Shown here: in pieces, positions 6,067 to 6,548 of the stretch
Numbering within the stretch: position 1 is the stretch's first letter
Layout of the letters: every line of letters starts with the position of its first letter
Source: Gemmatimonadota bacterium
Lineage (GTDB): Bacteria; Latescibacterota; UBA2968; UBA8231
Assembly: GCA_026706505.1 (NCBI GenBank)
Contig: JAPOYQ010000350.1
Span: 1-6,548 of the forward strand
DNA length: 6,548 bases
Direction: 5' to 3'
The notes under the pieces: model-generated
Database searches by the model: none
Told to the model about the DNA's origin: nothing
Seen by the model: the letters and a program-made list of their open reading frames with translations, nothing else
Program-made: the position numbers and the translations under genes

Positions 6067-6097
6067 GCGGTGCTCTTCTACATTGAGCTACCAAGCC
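6054..6097 (-). other. tRNA 5'-half-like segment (possible tRNA remnant)
   Basis: The minus strand reads like the first part of a tRNA. A 7-nt would-be acceptor strand (6097-6091) is followed by TA at positions 8-9, then GCTC (6088-6085) and GAGC (6075-6072) forming a perfect D-stem around a 9-nt loop. After these come ACCGC, TTGACAC in the place of an anticodon loop (GAC, valine) and AGGG. The anticodon stem pairs poorly, and there is no T-arm or 3' acceptor; a T7 run follows instead. It is therefore not a working tRNA. It may be a decayed or truncated copy, or chance. Confidence 0.3.
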
Positions 6098-6119
6098 GAG
6101 TTGTTGCCTTGTTCACTAT

Positions 6120-6136
6120 GTTCGTTAATAACAAAC
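6120..6136. repeat. 17-nt pseudo-palindrome upstream of the SurA-like operon
   Basis: Two 7-nt arms, GTTCGTT and AACAAAC, flank a 3-nt centre (AAT), with one non-complementary position that is a wobble pair in minus-strand RNA. A second small palindrome (CTCGTTCGAG, 6136-6145) abuts it. The location 54 nt upstream of the candidate -35 would suit an activator or repressor site; no regulator is known. Confidence 0.35.
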
Positions 6137-6225
6137 TCGTTCGAGCAACATTGCGTTTCCAGTACCTATTTTAGACGCCAACGGGCCTAGCATATAACTC
6201 AATCTTTTTTGTGTTGTACTGAGCC

Positions 6226-6548
6226 CTAAGTGTGTGCTTGCTCTAAAGCGGCGTACTGGCTGATGAGTTCGTCGTACGCGGCTACGGCTCTTGGCTCCGG
6301 TTCGATGGTCGATCCGGCGACCGGCTGTGCGAATGGCTCGACAACCTCCGACCATGAAGGCGCGTGGCCGGCTGAGGATTGGTGAGCGTGGGCGGCGCGC
6401 AAGGCAGCGCCTAACGCCGCTGAATTGGTCGTCTCGAAGCGGTGGACCGGACAGTTGTGGACATTGGCGAAGACGCGCAGGATTTCGGCGTTGGCCGACG
6501 CGCCGCCGGTGACGTAGAGCGAGGAGATGTCCACGCGCATCCAACGCG
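6226..6548 (-). CDS. xylB: FGGY-family carbohydrate kinase, C-terminal end (probable xylulokinase)
   Basis: Only the last 106 codons are in the window; the frame is open through the right edge (codons for Arg-Trp precede the Met at 6540), so that Met is internal, not a start. The visible part is the ATP-binding C-terminal domain of FGGY kinases. LYVTGGASANAEIL is the glycine-rich nucleotide-binding loop, VFANVHNCPVHRFETTNSAALGAALRAAH is the conserved helix and strand set that follows, and the tail SEVVEPF...AVAAYDELISQYAALEQ is the usual terminal helix. The GGAS-N form, the NSAALGAALRAAH stretch and the tail are closest, as I recall, to the XYLB type of xylulokinase, which makes xylulose 5-phosphate from D-xylulose and ATP for the pentose phosphate pathway in the cytosol. 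Sugar specificity is set in the missing N-terminal domain, so a related FGGY sugar kinase remains possible. It ends at TAG 6226-6228 and is followed by a 305-nt gap, so it is probably not in the same operon as the genes to the left. Confidence 0.85.
   Translation of the reverse strand, partial: RWMRVDISSLYVTGGASANAEILRVFANVHNCPVHRFETTNSAALGAALRAAHAHQSSAGHAPSWSEVVEPFAQPVAGSTIEPEPRAVAAYDELISQYAALEQAHT

Larger units (their letters stand above)
5921..6225. other. Intergenic region between the kinase and the SurA-like gene
   Basis: This is the only gap of about 300 nt in the window. It is visibly richer in A and T than the genes. I see the candidate promoter, the tRNA-like segment, two small palindromes and the ribosome site described separately. 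I find no convincing intrinsic terminator right after the kinase stop: a GGGC...GCCC pairing is possible but has a long, loose loop. No reading frame here looks like a gene. Confidence 0.6.

Noticed and set aside
6125..6544. 139-codon minus-strand open frame over the kinase end and the gap
   Set aside because: It overlaps the well-supported kinase in another frame, is Arg-rich and low in complexity, and has no recognisable domain or ribosome site. It is a shadow frame that runs on into the intergenic region.
1..6548. CRISPR array, insertion sequence, or phage genes
   Set aside because: No spaced direct repeats, transposase or integrase motifs, terminal inverted repeats or phage-like proteins were seen.

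Overview
The window carries six protein-coding genes, all on the minus strand, so it reads right to left. The moderately GC-rich sequence, good Shine-Dalgarno sites, a TTG start, secreted proteins with Sec signals, an outer-membrane-type lipoprotein, a SurA-like periplasmic foldase and a FlgD-type Ig C-terminal domain all point to a diderm bacterium. The combination of a CBM9-like secreted protein with a FlgD-Ig-tailed surface protein is what I would expect from FCB-related or uncultured lineages such as Latescibacterota or Poribacteria. That placement is an inference from protein style only, because no rRNA or other marker is present.

Layout from right to left. (a) 6548-6226: the C-terminal end of an FGGY-family sugar kinase, most like xylulokinase of the XYLB type. 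(b) 6225-5921: a 305-nt AT-richer intergenic stretch with a sigma70-like promoter facing the following genes, a 17-nt pseudo-palindrome and a segment resembling the 5' half of a tRNA. (c) 5920-4268: a 550-aa SurA/PpiC-type peptidyl-prolyl isomerase and chaperone, starting at TTG. (d) 4125-3196: a 309-aa secreted acidic protein with a CBM9-like beta-sandwich. It has a second in-frame start at 4203 behind a perfect anti-Shine-Dalgarno match. (e) 3175-3144: a perfect 15-bp GC-rich hairpin. (f) 3109-2375: a 244-aa lipoprotein of unknown family. (g) 2378-471: a 635-aa secreted protein with a discoidin-like N-terminal part, beta-rich middle domains and a FlgD-Ig C-terminus, overlapping the lipoprotein gene by 4 nt. 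(h) 445 to beyond the left edge: the first 148 codons of a paralogue of the 635-aa protein.

The five genes from 5920 leftward look like one cell-surface operon: a periplasmic foldase, then an abundant-looking secreted CBM9-like protein, a lipoprotein and at least two related exported proteins. The reading I favour is that the lipoprotein and the two discoidin/FlgD-type proteins form or anchor a surface structure and the SurA-like protein helps fold them. The sequence supports co-orientation, export signals and close coupling. The joint function is inference. The kinase belongs to sugar metabolism and looks like a separate transcription unit.
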